From: JACDAN01 sp963827705
Lineage (GTDB): Bacteria > Actinomycetota > Thermoleophilia > Gaiellales > Gaiellaceae
Assembly: GCA_963827705.1 (NCBI GenBank)
Contig: CAWHBN010000016.1
Coordinates: 62,001 to 126,000 of the forward strand
DNA: 64,000 nucleotides
Direction of reading: 5' to 3'
This document shows positions 1-8,936 of this stretch, piece after piece. The translations under genes and the position numbers were made by a program. Below the pieces are notes generated by a model that did not search any database, was not told where the DNA came from, and saw nothing but the letters and a program-made list of their open reading frames with translations. Position 1 is the stretch's first letter, and every line of letters starts with the position of its first letter.

Positions 1-322
1 TCTTCTCTTTCCAGACGCCGTACAGCTCCGCGACCTCGTGGTCAGGGTCGGCGAGGAGCGTGAACGGGAGCCCGTACTTCTCCTTGAACTTGACGTGGGA
101 GGACTCGTCGTCGGGGCTCACGCCGAGCACGACCGCGCCGCGCTCGCCGAACTCGTCGTAGGAGTCGCGGATCCCGCAGGCCTGCGCCGTGCAGCCTGGG
201 GTGTCGTCGCGCGGATAGAAGTAGAGGACGACCGGCCGGCCGCGGAACTGCGACAGCTTGACGCGCTCGCCGGCATCGCTCGTCAGCTCGAAATCCGGTG
301 CCTCGCCGCCCTCCTCGACCAC
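1..322 (-). CDS. bcp: Thiol peroxidase of the Bcp/PrxQ type (3' end missing)
   Basis: Thioredoxin-dependent peroxiredoxin that reduces hydroperoxides in the cytoplasm. The 107 visible residues carry the thioredoxin-fold start (APDFELTSDAG), the peroxidatic and resolving cysteines in PGCTAQAC, and the GVSPDD segment typical of BCP. The C-terminal part lies beyond the window edge. The start is GTG at 322, because an in-frame stop lies four codons upstream. A TAGGGT box ends 6 nt before it, so the mRNA is probably leaderless. It is divergent from the membrane protein at 350, with only 27 bp between start codons. Confidence 0.9.
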   Translation of the reverse strand, partial: MVEEGGEAPDFELTSDAGERVKLSQFRGRPVVLYFYPRDDTPGCTAQACGIRDSYDEFGERGAVVLGVSPDDESSHVKFKEKYGLPFTLLADPDHEVAELYGVWKEK

Positions 323-349
323 GGAGGCACCCTATACATTGGCCGCCCC
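323..349. promoter_or_regulatory. Compact divergent promoter between bcp and membrane protein
   Basis: The whole gap is 27 bp. On the minus strand TAGGGT (334-329) sits 6 nt before the bcp GTG. On the plus strand TACATT (335-340) sits 9 nt before the GTG at 350. The two -10 boxes abut back to back. Any -35 element for either gene must lie inside the other gene's coding sequence. Neither start has a Shine-Dalgarno. Confidence 0.55.
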
Positions 350-706
350 GTGTCCGACACTCATCAGCTCGTTGGCCTCGCCATCCTCGTCACCGCCGCC
401 GTGGCCGCGGTGTGGGGCGGCCTCGCATACTTCCGGCACCGGGACGCCGGTCGCCCGCTCGGGCACGCGCTCGCGCTCGTCCAGACGCTGCTCATCGCGC
501 AGGTCGCGATCGGCCTCCTGCTCGTCTCGGACGATCGGCGGGCGCCGGACGAGCTTCACTACGCGTATGGGACGCTGGCGCTCCTGGCCGCCCTCACTCC
601 CTGGCTCTACGCGCCGGCAGAGCCGCGTCGCCGGCTTGCGTGGTTCGTCGGCGCGACGCTGCTCGCAGGGGCTCTCGCGACGAGGGCGTACTTGACGTCG
701 GGATGA
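350..706 (+). CDS. Small integral membrane protein, unknown function
   Basis: 118 residues with about four hydrophobic segments (near residues 5-24, 37-54, 68-85 and 95-112), so probably a four-helix inner-membrane protein. I do not recognise the family. The GTG start at 350 follows a TACATT box by 9 nt (leaderless type). The coding frame remains open upstream, but that part is antisense to bcp. Its stop overlaps the next start as ATGA, so the two membrane proteins are translationally coupled. Confidence 0.7.
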   Translation: MSDTHQLVGLAILVTAAVAAVWGGLAYFRHRDAGRPLGHALALVQTLLIAQVAIGLLLVSDDRRAPDELHYAYGTLALLAALTPWLYAPAEPRRRLAWFVGATLLAGALATRAYLTSG

Positions 707-1077
707 GGCGCTTCTTCGCAGACATGAACCCGACCCTCCGCGGGTTCCTGATCATCGGGGTGATCGTCCTCGGGATCATCATCCTCAACCAGCAGACGGC
801 GCTGCTCTCGCTCGTCTACCTGACACGGATCGCCTTCTTCCTCGCAGTGGCGTTCTTCGTCTACCTCATGTGGCGCGAGCGGCGCGGCGACATCTCGACC
901 TGGCCGACTCGTGCGCAGTTCGCGTTCTACGGCGGCGCGATCCTCGCGCTCGTCGCGATCGGCATCTTCATCCTCTACGGCGCGTCGGGACAGGAAGCCC
1001 TGGCCTTCTTCCTCATCCTCGGCCTCTGCGGCTTCTCGATGTTCCGCACCTGGCGGGACCAGCACACCTACGGTTAG
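703..1077 (+). CDS. Small integral membrane protein, unknown function
   Basis: 124 residues with three or four hydrophobic stretches: residues about 13-30 (LRGFLIIGVIVLG), 36-58, 70-90 and 97-112. A basic loop (WRERRGD) lies between the second and third. No family recognised. It starts in an ATGA overlap with the preceding membrane protein, so they form a two-gene operon. Its TAG stop overlaps the hemQ stop in the opposite direction by 4 bp (TTAG). Confidence 0.7.
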   Translation: MRRFFADMNPTLRGFLIIGVIVLGIIILNQQTALLSLVYLTRIAFFLAVAFFVYLMWRERRGDISTWPTRAQFAFYGGAILALVAIGIFILYGASGQEALAFFLILGLCGFSMFRTWRDQHTYG

Positions 1078-1763
1078 GCCTCGGCGCGGACTGCCGATCC
1101 GTCGAGTGCGTCAAGCGCCGCTCGGATCTCCATCGCCTGCCCGACGAAGATCGGCGTGTCGCGCTCGGTGTAGCGGCTCGCCTCGCTGTCGCGCAGCGTG
1201 AGCATCAGGTGCATGAAGTCCGCCGGCTCGTCGCACTCGAAGGCAGTCATGAACTCCTGGTCGTCGATCCCGAACGAGTACGTCGTGTGGTTGTGGATCG
1301 TCGCGAACTCCGCCCCGATGCGGATGTGCTCGTCCATCGCGCGCTGGCGCTCGTCCTCGGAGAGCGCGTACCAGGGCCGGATCTTCACGAACGGATAGAC
1401 GACGAGGTAGGGCGAGCCGCGCGGGACGACCTTCCGCGGGCGGCGCGCCGCCGTGTACTGCGACGCCTTCGTCGTCGCGAGATACGAGTACGGCGTCTCC
1501 AGCCAGCCCGCGAGCGGCGTCGCGTTCAACGCCGCACCGAGCTCCCCGAGATCCTCGTACCGCTGGGTGATCTTCCAGAGGAAGAAGTCGGAGTCGGGCC
1601 GCACTCCGGTGACCGAGTAGGCGCGCAGCACATCCATCCGGCCGGCCCACTCCTCGACGGCCTCCGCGAAGGCGTCCTTTCCGGCCATTCGCTCCTCCAC
1701 GGGCAGCCGTCGCCAGGCGGGATCGACGCGGAAGAACTGGTACGCGACGTACTGACCGCTCAC
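1074..1763 (-). CDS. hemQ: Coproheme decarboxylase of the chlorite dismutase family
   Basis: HemQ converts coproheme III to haem b in the coproporphyrin-dependent pathway of Gram-positive bacteria and Actinomycetota. The 229-residue length fits the short actinobacterial form. The family core is visible: a YPFVKIRPWY block near residue 140 and the proximal-histidine region IHNHTTYSFG, followed by DDQEFMTAFE. The start is the GTG overlapping the stop of the upstream lipoprotein gene (GTGA). The longer in-frame ORF to 1841 is antisense-like read-through of that gene. No other haem genes are nearby, so the coupling to a glycoside-hydrolase-like gene is unexpected. Confidence 0.88.
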   Translation of the reverse strand: MSGQYVAYQFFRVDPAWRRLPVEERMAGKDAFAEAVEEWAGRMDVLRAYSVTGVRPDSDFFLWKITQRYEDLGELGAALNATPLAGWLETPYSYLATTKASQYTAARRPRKVVPRGSPYLVVYPFVKIRPWYALSEDERQRAMDEHIRIGAEFATIHNHTTYSFGIDDQEFMTAFECDEPADFMHLMLTLRDSEASRYTERDTPIFVGQAMEIRAALDALDGSAVRAEA

Positions 1764-2887
1764 GAACAGGATGGTAGAGCGACGAGTGCGTCCCGGCTCG
1801 ACTTGGGGGTGCGGTCGGCGTAGTAGAGGCCCGACTGCCACCCGAGCAGGTCGGGCTCGTCCCAGACGTGGAAGATGTAGAGGCCCTCGACGTTCTCCTG
1901 GTCGCAGACCAGCTCGAAGGCCTGGCGGTAGTACTCCTCCTGCGTCGACTCCGGTACCGCGTCGTTCGCGACCGGCGACTCGAGGTTCGTGTACACGTCG
2001 CGCTTCTCTTCCGGGATCTCCGTCTGGACGCCGAACTCGGTGTAGAGGATCGGGAGGTCGCCGCCTTCCTGCGCGGTCCCGTCGAACGCCTCCTCGAGGA
2101 GCTCGACCAGCTTGTCGTAGTCGGCGAGCGCGATCGTCGTCGAGTTCGGGTGTGCGAAGTCGGGCGGGAGCTCGGACCGCTCGAGGTAGGGGTGGTGGGC
2201 ATAGGCGTCCATCACCGGCGTCTCGCGGCCGCTCTCCCGGTAGAAGCGGCCGAGGTCGCGGATGAACGTCGTGGGCGAGTGCGTCTGGCGAGACGACTTG
2301 GGATCGTCGCCTCCGCGCGGCGCGGTCGCGCCGCCGATGACGCGGATGTCGGGCGAGACCGCCTTCAGGGCGTCATATGTCTCGGCGAGCAGCGCGAGAT
2401 AGTCGCGCGCCGCCACGTTCTCGCCGTCCGGCCCGAACTGAGGCAGCCAGAAGCGGTTGAGGTTCGGCTCGTTGCCGACGATGAAGTCGCGGAAGGCCGG
2501 CAGCCGGCGCGCGATCGAGGCCGCGTAGGCGGCGAACTCGGCGCGGCGCTCGGCCGTGTTCGGGGTCGTCCCGCTCCCGGGGCTCTGGACGATCAGCATC
2601 GGCCGGACGTTCGCCTTCTCGGCCGCCTGGGCGGCGTTGGTGAGCTCGGCGAGCTCTTGCGGGCTCGGCTCCCGGCGGCCTGGCTCCCAGAACGAGTTCG
2701 TGATCGCCGCGCGGAAGCCGGCGGCAGTCAGATCCGCCATCTTCTGGTCAGCGGTTGCCGGATCCGCGTCACGGATGAAGTACTCCCAGACGCCGACGTC
2801 GACCTTGCGCTCCTCGTCGCCGGAGAGCGAGCAGGCTGCGAGCGTGCAGAGGAGCGCAACGCACCCCAGGAGACCCCATTTCGGCAC
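1760..2887 (-). CDS. Secreted glycoside-hydrolase-like lipoprotein (clan GH-A type barrel)
   Basis: 375 residues. The N-terminus is a lipoprotein signal with lipobox LAAC, followed by a TIM-barrel-like protein. FIVGNEPN near residue 137 matches the acid/base NEP motif of clan GH-A hydrolases. LYTEFGV near residue 285 could carry the nucleophile. Substrate unknown. Two paralogues occur at 9212-10651 and 38298-39857. The start is GTG at 2887, preceded at 8 nt by TAGCCT, rather than the upstream ATG that would run into uvrC. It is translationally coupled to hemQ (GTGA overlap). Confidence 0.7.
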   Translation of the reverse strand: MPKWGLLGCVALLCTLAACSLSGDEERKVDVGVWEYFIRDADPATADQKMADLTAAGFRAAITNSFWEPGRREPSPQELAELTNAAQAAEKANVRPMLIVQSPGSGTTPNTAERRAEFAAYAASIARRLPAFRDFIVGNEPNLNRFWLPQFGPDGENVAARDYLALLAETYDALKAVSPDIRVIGGATAPRGGDDPKSSRQTHSPTTFIRDLGRFYRESGRETPVMDAYAHHPYLERSELPPDFAHPNSTTIALADYDKLVELLEEAFDGTAQEGGDLPILYTEFGVQTEIPEEKRDVYTNLESPVANDAVPESTQEEYYRQAFELVCDQENVEGLYIFHVWDEPDLLGWQSGLYYADRTPKSSRDALVALPSCS

Positions 2888-2912
2888 GGGGCACGAGGCT
2901 ACATTGGATCGA
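2888..2912. promoter_or_regulatory. Divergent promoter with overlapping -10 boxes (lipoprotein / uvrC)
   Basis: Only 25 bp separate the two start codons. Minus-strand TAGCCT (2901-2896) and plus-strand TACATT (2900-2905) share the central TA step, giving the symmetric pattern A-N3-TA-N3-T. Spacing to the start codons is 8 nt (minus) and 7 nt (plus). No Shine-Dalgarno is present on either side, so both transcripts are probably leaderless. Confidence 0.6.
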
Positions 2913-4763
2913 ATGGCCACGTCCCTCGAGCCCAAGCTGAAGGCGCTGCCTGCGAAACCAGGCGTCTACCTGTTCCGCGACGCGAACGAGAAGATCCTCT
3001 ATGTCGGCAAAGCGAAGTCGCTCCGGCCGCGCGTGCGGAGTTACTTCCAGCAGGGCGGCGACACCCGGTCGGGGATCGGCGGGATGATCGCGCGGATTGC
3101 CGACCTCGAGGTGATCGTCACCGGGACCGAAGTCGAGGCGCTGCATCTCGAGCAGAACCTGGTCAAGCGCCACCGGCCGCCGTACAACGTCCGGTTGCGG
3201 GACGACAAGTCCTTCCCGTACATCGCCGTGACCGTCGACGACGACTACCCGCGGGTGATGTTCACGCGCGAGCGGCACCGCCGCGGGGTCGTCTACTTCG
3301 GCCCGTACGCGAACGCGAAGAAGGTGCGCGAGACGCTGGACGTCCTCAATCGCGTCTTCCGGTTCCGTCCCTGCGAGGGCCCGAAGCCGGGTCGCCACTC
3401 GGGGATCCCGTGCCTCGACTTCCACATCGACCGCTGCTTCGCGCCGTGCGTCGACTACATCTCGAAGGAGGACTACGGGAAGGTGATCGACGGGGTGATC
3501 GAGTTCCTGTCCGGAGAGACGCGGCCGATCATCCGCGAGCTCGAGCGCCGAATGGCGGAGGCGGCTGCGGACGAGCGGTTCGAGGAGGCGGCGCGGTTCC
3601 GAAACCGGCTCTTCTCGGTCCGGCATCTCGCCGAGCGGCAGGCGGCCGACAAGCGGGCGGTGGGCACGGTGGACGTCGTCGGCATCGCGATCGAGGGTGC
3701 GAGCGCCGCCGTCCAGGTCTTCCCGCTTCGCGACGGGAAGATGGTCGACCGCTACGCGTTCCACCTCGAGAACGTCGAGGGGCAGGACGTTCCGGCGCTG
3801 CTGGAGGCGTTCGTGCTCGAGTACTACGGCTCGGCGCCGTCGATCCCGCCGCAGATCATCGTCCCCCGCGAGGCGGGGGACACGTCCGCTCTGGCCGAGT
3901 TCCTGTCCGAGCGCCGTGGCTCGCGTGTCGAGGTGCGCGGCGCCGAGCGCGGTGAGAAGCGGCGGTTGCAGGAGCTCGCGAACCAGAACGCGGGGCTTGC
4001 GCTCGAGGCCGACACCGCGAAGGCGGAGCAGTCGAGACTGCGCCGGGTCGAGGCGCTGGAGGAGCTCCGAGAGGTGCTGAACCTCGAGAGCCTCCCGCTC
4101 CGGATCGAGTGCTTCGACGTCTCGAACATCCAGGAAGAGTCGCCGGTCGCGTCGATGGTGGTCTTCCAGGATGCGACGCCGAAGAAGGCGCACTACCGGA
4201 AGTTCGGCATCCGCGGAGTGGACGGCCAGGACGACTACGCCGCGCTCGCCGAGGCCGTCTCTCGGCGGTTCGCCCGCGTCGGGACCGCCACTCAGGAGGA
4301 GTACGACGAGGGCTTCGCCCATGCTCCCAACCTCGTCGTGATCGACGGCGGCAAGGGGCAGCTCTCGGCGGCGATCCAGGCGATGCAGGCCTATGACCTC
4401 CCGCGGGTCGCGGTGATCTCCCTTGCCAAGCGCGTGGAGGAGGTGTTCGTTCCCGACCGGCCCGAGCCGATCCGGCTCGAGCGGCACTCACCCGGTTTGC
4501 AGTTGCTCCAACGTATTCGGGACGAAGCCCACCGCTTCGCGCTCGGCTTCCACCGTCAGCGGCGCGACGCGAGGGCGCGAGAGTCGATCTTCGACACACT
4601 CCCGGGTGTCGGCCCCGCTCGCCGGCGGGCGCTCCTGAAGCACTTCGGCTCCGCGGAGCAGTTCCTGGCCGCGACGCAGGAGGAGCTCGAGGGCGTCCCG
4701 GGCATCCCGGCGAAGACCGCGCGCCAGATCTACGCGCAGCTGCACAAGGCCGGCCGCGCGTAG
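2913..4763 (+). CDS. uvrC: Excinuclease ABC subunit C
   Basis: UvrC makes the dual incisions in nucleotide excision repair after UvrAB loading. The 616-residue protein shows the expected order. A GIY-YIG nuclease comes first (GVYLF and LYVGKAKSL, about residues 17-100). A UVR helix pair follows around 205-240, then the RNase H-like endonuclease (ECFDVSNIQ and VVIDGGKGQL, about 390-480). Helix-hairpin-helix repeats (LPGVGPARRRALL, GVPGIPAKTA) end it. The ATG at 2913 is the only sensible start and lies 7 nt after TACATT. No SOS box is visible here. Confidence 0.97.
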   Translation: MATSLEPKLKALPAKPGVYLFRDANEKILYVGKAKSLRPRVRSYFQQGGDTRSGIGGMIARIADLEVIVTGTEVEALHLEQNLVKRHRPPYNVRLRDDKSFPYIAVTVDDDYPRVMFTRERHRRGVVYFGPYANAKKVRETLDVLNRVFRFRPCEGPKPGRHSGIPCLDFHIDRCFAPCVDYISKEDYGKVIDGVIEFLSGETRPIIRELERRMAEAAADERFEEAARFRNRLFSVRHLAERQAADKRAVGTVDVVGIAIEGASAAVQVFPLRDGKMVDRYAFHLENVEGQDVPALLEAFVLEYYGSAPSIPPQIIVPREAGDTSALAEFLSERRGSRVEVRGAERGEKRRLQELANQNAGLALEADTAKAEQSRLRRVEALEELREVLNLESLPLRIECFDVSNIQEESPVASMVVFQDATPKKAHYRKFGIRGVDGQDDYAALAEAVSRRFARVGTATQEEYDEGFAHAPNLVVIDGGKGQLSAAIQAMQAYDLPRVAVISLAKRVEEVFVPDRPEPIRLERHSPGLQLLQRIRDEAHRFALGFHRQRRDARARESIFDTLPGVGPARRRALLKHFGSAEQFLAATQEELEGVPGIPAKTARQIYAQLHKAGRA

Positions 4764-4777
4764 GTCCGGATGACCCG

Positions 4778-6290
4778 CTACGGCCGGATCGCAGCGGCGA
4801 AGAGCGGCTGATTGAACCGCGCGCCTCTCGGCGAGGCGAGCGTGAAGACCGAGACCGCCCGGCCGCCCGACCACGACGTCGAGAAGTAGTCGCCGAGCAT
4901 CGCGCCGCCGGCCTGTGCGGCCCAGCCGACCCGCATCGTCTGTGCGTTCAGGCGCCGCGCCGGGCGCCAGTTCCGGCCTCCGTTCGCCGAGGATATGAAG
5001 CCGACGTCGAGGAGCCCGTCGCGCAGGACGTAGTACACGACCGCGATCCGGCCCGTCCGGCTCGTGTCGGCGCCGATCCCGGGGAGGACGTAGTCGGCAC
5101 GCGAACCGCGAGGCCTCGTCGGGATCCGCGTCGCCCGCGACCAGGTGACTCCGTCGGCCGAGCGTGAGATCACCAGGTCGTTGGCGCTGCACGACGGCGT
5201 TCGTGTGCAGTCCGGCCAGACCACGTAGACGTTTCCTGCCAGGTCCACCTCGGCGCTCGGCAGCGGCGGGCCGCGGAGACCCGGGCGTCGCCTTGAATTC
5301 GGTGGCCGAGATCGTGACGGGCGGCTGGAACGAGCGCCCGCCGTCGACCGAGCGGACGGAGGCGACACGGTTCTCGTCGTAGAACGGCACGATCAGGTCG
5401 CCGTCCGGCTGGACGACCGGCTGCGGCGCGGGCGCCCAACGGCCGAGAATCGATCCGCGGCCCGCGTTCCCCGGAGCCGAGACCTGCGGCTCCCACGTGA
5501 GCCCGCCGTCTCGCGATGCCTGGAACTCGAGCTGGAGCGTCCGGAAATCGCTGTAGGCGGCGTAGCAGCTGCCGCGTTGCGGGCTCGCGGCGCCGTTGTC
5601 GCAGACGATCCACTCCTTGTCGAGGAGCAGGTTGGGCTGCCACGGGGCCTCGACGACCGACACCGGCGCGCTCCAGGTGATCCCGTCCGGGGAGCGGCTG
5701 ACGACGATCGCCGCCCCCTGGCCCGCGCTCAGCGCGAGGGAGGCGATCAGCCAGGTTCCATGTGCTGCGTCGTAGGCGACGACGGGGTCGCTGGCGCGCT
5801 GCCAGCGTCCGGCGGGCCGCGAGCTCACAGTGAGCGCGGGGAGGGTGCCGCTGCGCCACGTTCGCCCGCCGTCCCGGGACGCCGCCCACCCGGTGTTGAC
5901 GGCGCCGCCGTCGCGGAACCGGCCGGACTGGTAGGCGGCGACGATCGTCCGACCCCACGAGAGCGAGTCCGGCTCCGCGATCGTCGCGTGCTGCGCCGGC
6001 GCCCGGTACGGGTCACGGGCGATCACGCGCGCCACCGTCTCGCAGTCCGAGGCGACACGGTCGGAGAGGTCGGCGTTGACGAGGTCGAAGCGGCCGGTCC
6101 CGCAGCGCACAGTGTCCCTCCCGCCGCCGTCGACCTTGATCCGGTCGCTCCCGCCGCGGCCGTCGATCCGGTCGGCTGACGGCCCACCGCGGAGGAAGTC
6201 CGCGCGGGGCGACCCATCGATTCGCGCTGCGATCGCCGTCGCCGTAAAGAGGAGGGCCGCCGCAGTGACCAGGACGACCGGGCGGCCCAT
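4778..6290 (-). CDS. Secreted BNR/sialidase-like repeat protein, interrupted by a frameshift
   Basis: A signal peptide (VLVTAAALLFTATAIA) is followed by a short glycine/aspartate-rich calcium-binding-like stretch (GGPSADRIDGRGGSDRI). At least six Asp-box motifs follow (SRDGGRTW, SPDGITW, SRDGGLTW, SVDGGRSF, SADGVTW, SANGGRNW), indicating a six-bladed propeller of the exo-sialidase/BNR type. One extra base at about 5276-5283 shifts the frame: the first 336 or so codons read in one frame and the last 165 in another. Removing it gives a continuous 503-residue protein. Enzymatic activity cannot be inferred; many BNR proteins only bind glycans. It converges on uvrC with a 14-bp gap. Confidence 0.72.
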
Positions 6291-6335
6291 CGACGACTTA
6301 GACGCCCTGCCCGTCCGCAGGTTGTTCAGCGCCGG

Positions 6336-7997
6336 TTAAGGACGATCGCTCGGGCCGGCGCCGTCCGTCGAGTCCGGCGCCATGAACGGGTAGCGGTAGT
6401 CGCGCGGCGGGACGAACGTCTCCTTGATCGTCCGCGGGCTGACCCAGCGGATCAGGTTCCACATCGAGCCGGCCTTGTCGTTCGTCCCCGAGCCGCGCGC
6501 GCCGCCGAACGGCTGCTGGCCCACGACCGCGCCGGTCGGCTTGTCGTTGACGTAGAAGTTCCCGGCCGTGTAGCGCAGCCGCTCCCCGGCCTGGTCGATG
6601 GCCGCGCGATCCTCCGAGAAGACCGCGCCTGTGAGCGCGTACGGGTTGTCGTCGACGAGCTCGAGCGTCTCGTCCCACTTGTTCTCCGGATAGACGTACG
6701 TCGTGACGATCGGGCCGAAGAGCTCCTCGCGCATCAGGCGGGACGCCGGGTCACGAGTCTCGAGCACCGTCGGTTGGATGAAATAGCCCTCGCTGTCGTC
6801 CGCACCGCCCCCGACGACGACCTCGGCTGCGTTGTCCGATGCCGTGTCGATCGCCTCCTTGTGCCCCTTCCACGCCTTCTCGTCGATGACCGCGCCCATG
6901 TAGTTCGTGAAATCGGCGACGTCGCCCATCCGGATCGTGGCGACCTCCTTCACGAGCCGCTCGCGCAGCTCCGGCCACATGTTCGACGGCGCGTAGATGC
7001 GGGACGCAGCCGAGCACTTCTGGCCCTGGTACTCGAACGAGCCGCGGATGATCGCGGTCGCGACGGCATCCACGTTCGCCGACGGATGCGCCACGATGAA
7101 GTCCTTGCCCCCCGTCTCTCCGACGATCCGGGGGTAGTTGCGGTAGTTCGCGATGTTCTCGCCGATCGTCTTCCACATGCCCTGGAAGACGGGCGTCGAG
7201 CCCGTGAAGTGGACGCCGGCGAGGTGCTTGCTCGCGAGCGCGGCGTCGCCGACCTCGGCGCCCGACCCGTAGACGAGGTTGATCACGCCCGGCGGCAGCC
7301 CGGCCTCCTCGAAGAGCTTCATGACCCAGTGCGCGGAGAAGGCGGCCGTCGAGGCGGGCTTCCAGACGACGGTGTTGCCCATCAGCGCCGCCGAGCTCGG
7401 CAGGTTCGCACCGATCGCCGTGAAGTTGAACGGCGTGACTGCGAAGACGAAGCCCTCGAGCGGGCGGTACTCCATCCGGTTCCAGATCCCGGGCGACGAC
7501 CTCGGCTGCTCCGCGTAGATCCGGAGCATGAAATCGACGTTGAAGCGCAGGAAGTCGATCGTCTCGGCTGCGGCATCGATCTCGGCCTGATGCGCCGTCT
7601 TCGACTGGTTGAGCATGGTGGCCGCGACGAGCGTGGAGCGCCAGGGGCCGGAGAGCAGGTCTGCAGCGCGGAGGAAGACAGCGGCGCGCTCCTCCCACGG
7701 CCAGCGGTGCCAGTCCTCCCAGGCCTCACCGGCGGCCTTGACCGCGCGCTCGACCTCGGCCGGGCCGCCCTTGTGCACCTCGGCGAGGACGCTCTTCTTG
7801 TCGTGCGGCTCGACGGCCTCGAAGGTGGAGCCGGTCTTGACCTCCTCGCCGCCGATCACGAGCGGGATCTCGAGCTGCTGCCCGCGCATCTCGTCGAGGC
7901 GGCGCTTCACCTCGGCGCGCTCGGGCGAGCCGGGCGAGTACTCCAGAACGGGCTCGTTCACCGGAGCCGGGGGACGGAAGAGGCCTGGAGCGCTCAC
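6336..7997 (-). CDS. pruA: L-glutamate gamma-semialdehyde dehydrogenase (1-pyrroline-5-carboxylate dehydrogenase)
   Basis: Second step of proline catabolism: NAD-dependent oxidation of glutamate semialdehyde to glutamate. The protein has 553 residues. The ALDH catalytic cysteine is in GQKCSAASR (about 335), the general-base glutamate in VGETGGKDF (about 300), and PFGGARGSG is near the C-terminus. The long N-terminal arm and FEYQGQKCSA context are typical of monofunctional PruA (about 540-550 residues). No proline dehydrogenase gene is in the window. The GTG start lies 8 nt after TACGAT on the minus strand. Confidence 0.93.
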   Translation of the reverse strand: MSAPGLFRPPAPVNEPVLEYSPGSPERAEVKRRLDEMRGQQLEIPLVIGGEEVKTGSTFEAVEPHDKKSVLAEVHKGGPAEVERAVKAAGEAWEDWHRWPWEERAAVFLRAADLLSGPWRSTLVAATMLNQSKTAHQAEIDAAAETIDFLRFNVDFMLRIYAEQPRSSPGIWNRMEYRPLEGFVFAVTPFNFTAIGANLPSSAALMGNTVVWKPASTAAFSAHWVMKLFEEAGLPPGVINLVYGSGAEVGDAALASKHLAGVHFTGSTPVFQGMWKTIGENIANYRNYPRIVGETGGKDFIVAHPSANVDAVATAIIRGSFEYQGQKCSAASRIYAPSNMWPELRERLVKEVATIRMGDVADFTNYMGAVIDEKAWKGHKEAIDTASDNAAEVVVGGGADDSEGYFIQPTVLETRDPASRLMREELFGPIVTTYVYPENKWDETLELVDDNPYALTGAVFSEDRAAIDQAGERLRYTAGNFYVNDKPTGAVVGQQPFGGARGSGTNDKAGSMWNLIRWVSPRTIKETFVPPRDYRYPFMAPDSTDGAGPSDRP

Positions 7998-8020
7998 CGC
8001 CTGTGATCGTATAGCCGGAC
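7998..8020. promoter_or_regulatory. Divergent promoter with overlapping -10 boxes (pruA / whiA)
   Basis: 23 bp between start codons. Minus-strand TACGAT (8011-8006) and plus-strand TATAGC (8010-8015) share a TA step. Distances are 8 nt to the pruA GTG and 5 nt to the whiA GTG. No ribosome-binding sequence can fit upstream of either start. The plus box lacks the final T, so the whiA assignment is weaker. Confidence 0.5.
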
Positions 8021-8929
8021 GTGGCGCTTTCGGAGGACGTTCGCAACGAGCTCGCCGCGATCGCCCCGCGGCGGGAGTGCGACAAGCTCGCGGAGCTGTC
8101 GGCGCTCTTCCACACCGCCGGCTCGATCCATCTCCGCGGCCGCGGCGAGGTGTCCGTCCACCTGGACGTGTCCAGCTCAGCCGTTGCGCGTCGGGCGTTC
8201 TCGCTGCTTCGAGGCTTCGGCGTCCAGTGCGAGATCCGGAGCTACAGGCGCCGCGCCTTCGAGGGCGGGACGCGCTACCAGCTCCACGTCGAGGGTGAGA
8301 GCCGGGCGCTCCAGGTGCTCCACGAGGCCGGGGTGCTGAGCGCGCGATTGGCGCCGCTCGAGCGGCCGCCCAAGCGTGTCGTCGCGCGGTCGTGCTGCCG
8401 GGGCGCCTACCTGCGCGGCGCGCTGCTGGGCGCAGGGAGTGTTTCTCGATCCCATCTGGAGCTGCGGACCGGGGAGCGGAGCGGCGCGGAGTTCCTCGCC
8501 GAGGTCGCGGCGGCCGAGGAGATCCAGCTCGGGGTCCAGGAGCGCTCCGGCCATGCGTTCGCCTACGCGAAGGGTGCCGAGACGATCGCGGAGGTGCTGG
8601 CGGCGGCCGGTGCCGCGAGCGCGGTTCTGACCTTCGCGGAGCGAAGCGTCGTCGGCGCTGCGAAGGCGCGGGCGAACCGGCTGGCCAACGCCGACCACGC
8701 GAATCTGGTCCGCTCGAGCCGCGCGGCAGGGAAGCAGCTCAAAGCAGTTAGGAGACTCCAGCGCCGCGGCTTCGACCGGCTGCCCGACGAACTGCGTGAA
8801 CTCGCGGAGCTTCGACTTGCGCATCCGTCGATCTCGCTGCGGGAGCTTGGTCTCAAGTGCCGGCCGCCAGCCACGAAGGCGACCGTCCATCGCCGCTTGC
8901 AAAAACTCATTCGCGTGGCAGAAACCTAG
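8021..8929 (+). CDS. whiA: Sporulation/cell-cycle regulator WhiA
   Basis: 302 residues, close to the family norm. WhiA fuses a degenerate LAGLIDADG homing-endonuclease fold to a C-terminal helix-turn-helix. Visible are the RGAYLRGALLGAGSVS block (about 127-142) that replaces the endonuclease motif, the RANRLANADHANL segment (about 215) and the HTH end (ISLRELGLKCRPPATKATVHRRL). In Actinomycetota whiA normally follows rapZ and yvcK and precedes gap-pgk-tpi. Here the glycolytic genes follow after an inserted minus-strand gene, and rapZ/yvcK are absent. Confidence 0.93.
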   Translation: MALSEDVRNELAAIAPRRECDKLAELSALFHTAGSIHLRGRGEVSVHLDVSSSAVARRAFSLLRGFGVQCEIRSYRRRAFEGGTRYQLHVEGESRALQVLHEAGVLSARLAPLERPPKRVVARSCCRGAYLRGALLGAGSVSRSHLELRTGERSGAEFLAEVAAAEEIQLGVQERSGHAFAYAKGAETIAEVLAAAGAASAVLTFAERSVVGAAKARANRLANADHANLVRSSRAAGKQLKAVRRLQRRGFDRLPDELRELAELRLAHPSISLRELGLKCRPPATKATVHRRLQKLIRVAET

Positions 8930-8936
8930 GAACTCA

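Noticed and set aside
870..1823. Long plus-strand ORF of 317 codons over hemQ
   Set aside because: Arginine-rich antisense shadow of hemQ; the minus strand encodes a clear family member.
2769..4487. 572-codon minus-strand ORF over uvrC
   Set aside because: High-GC antisense artefact with low-complexity Arg/Leu composition; uvrC is unambiguous on the plus strand.
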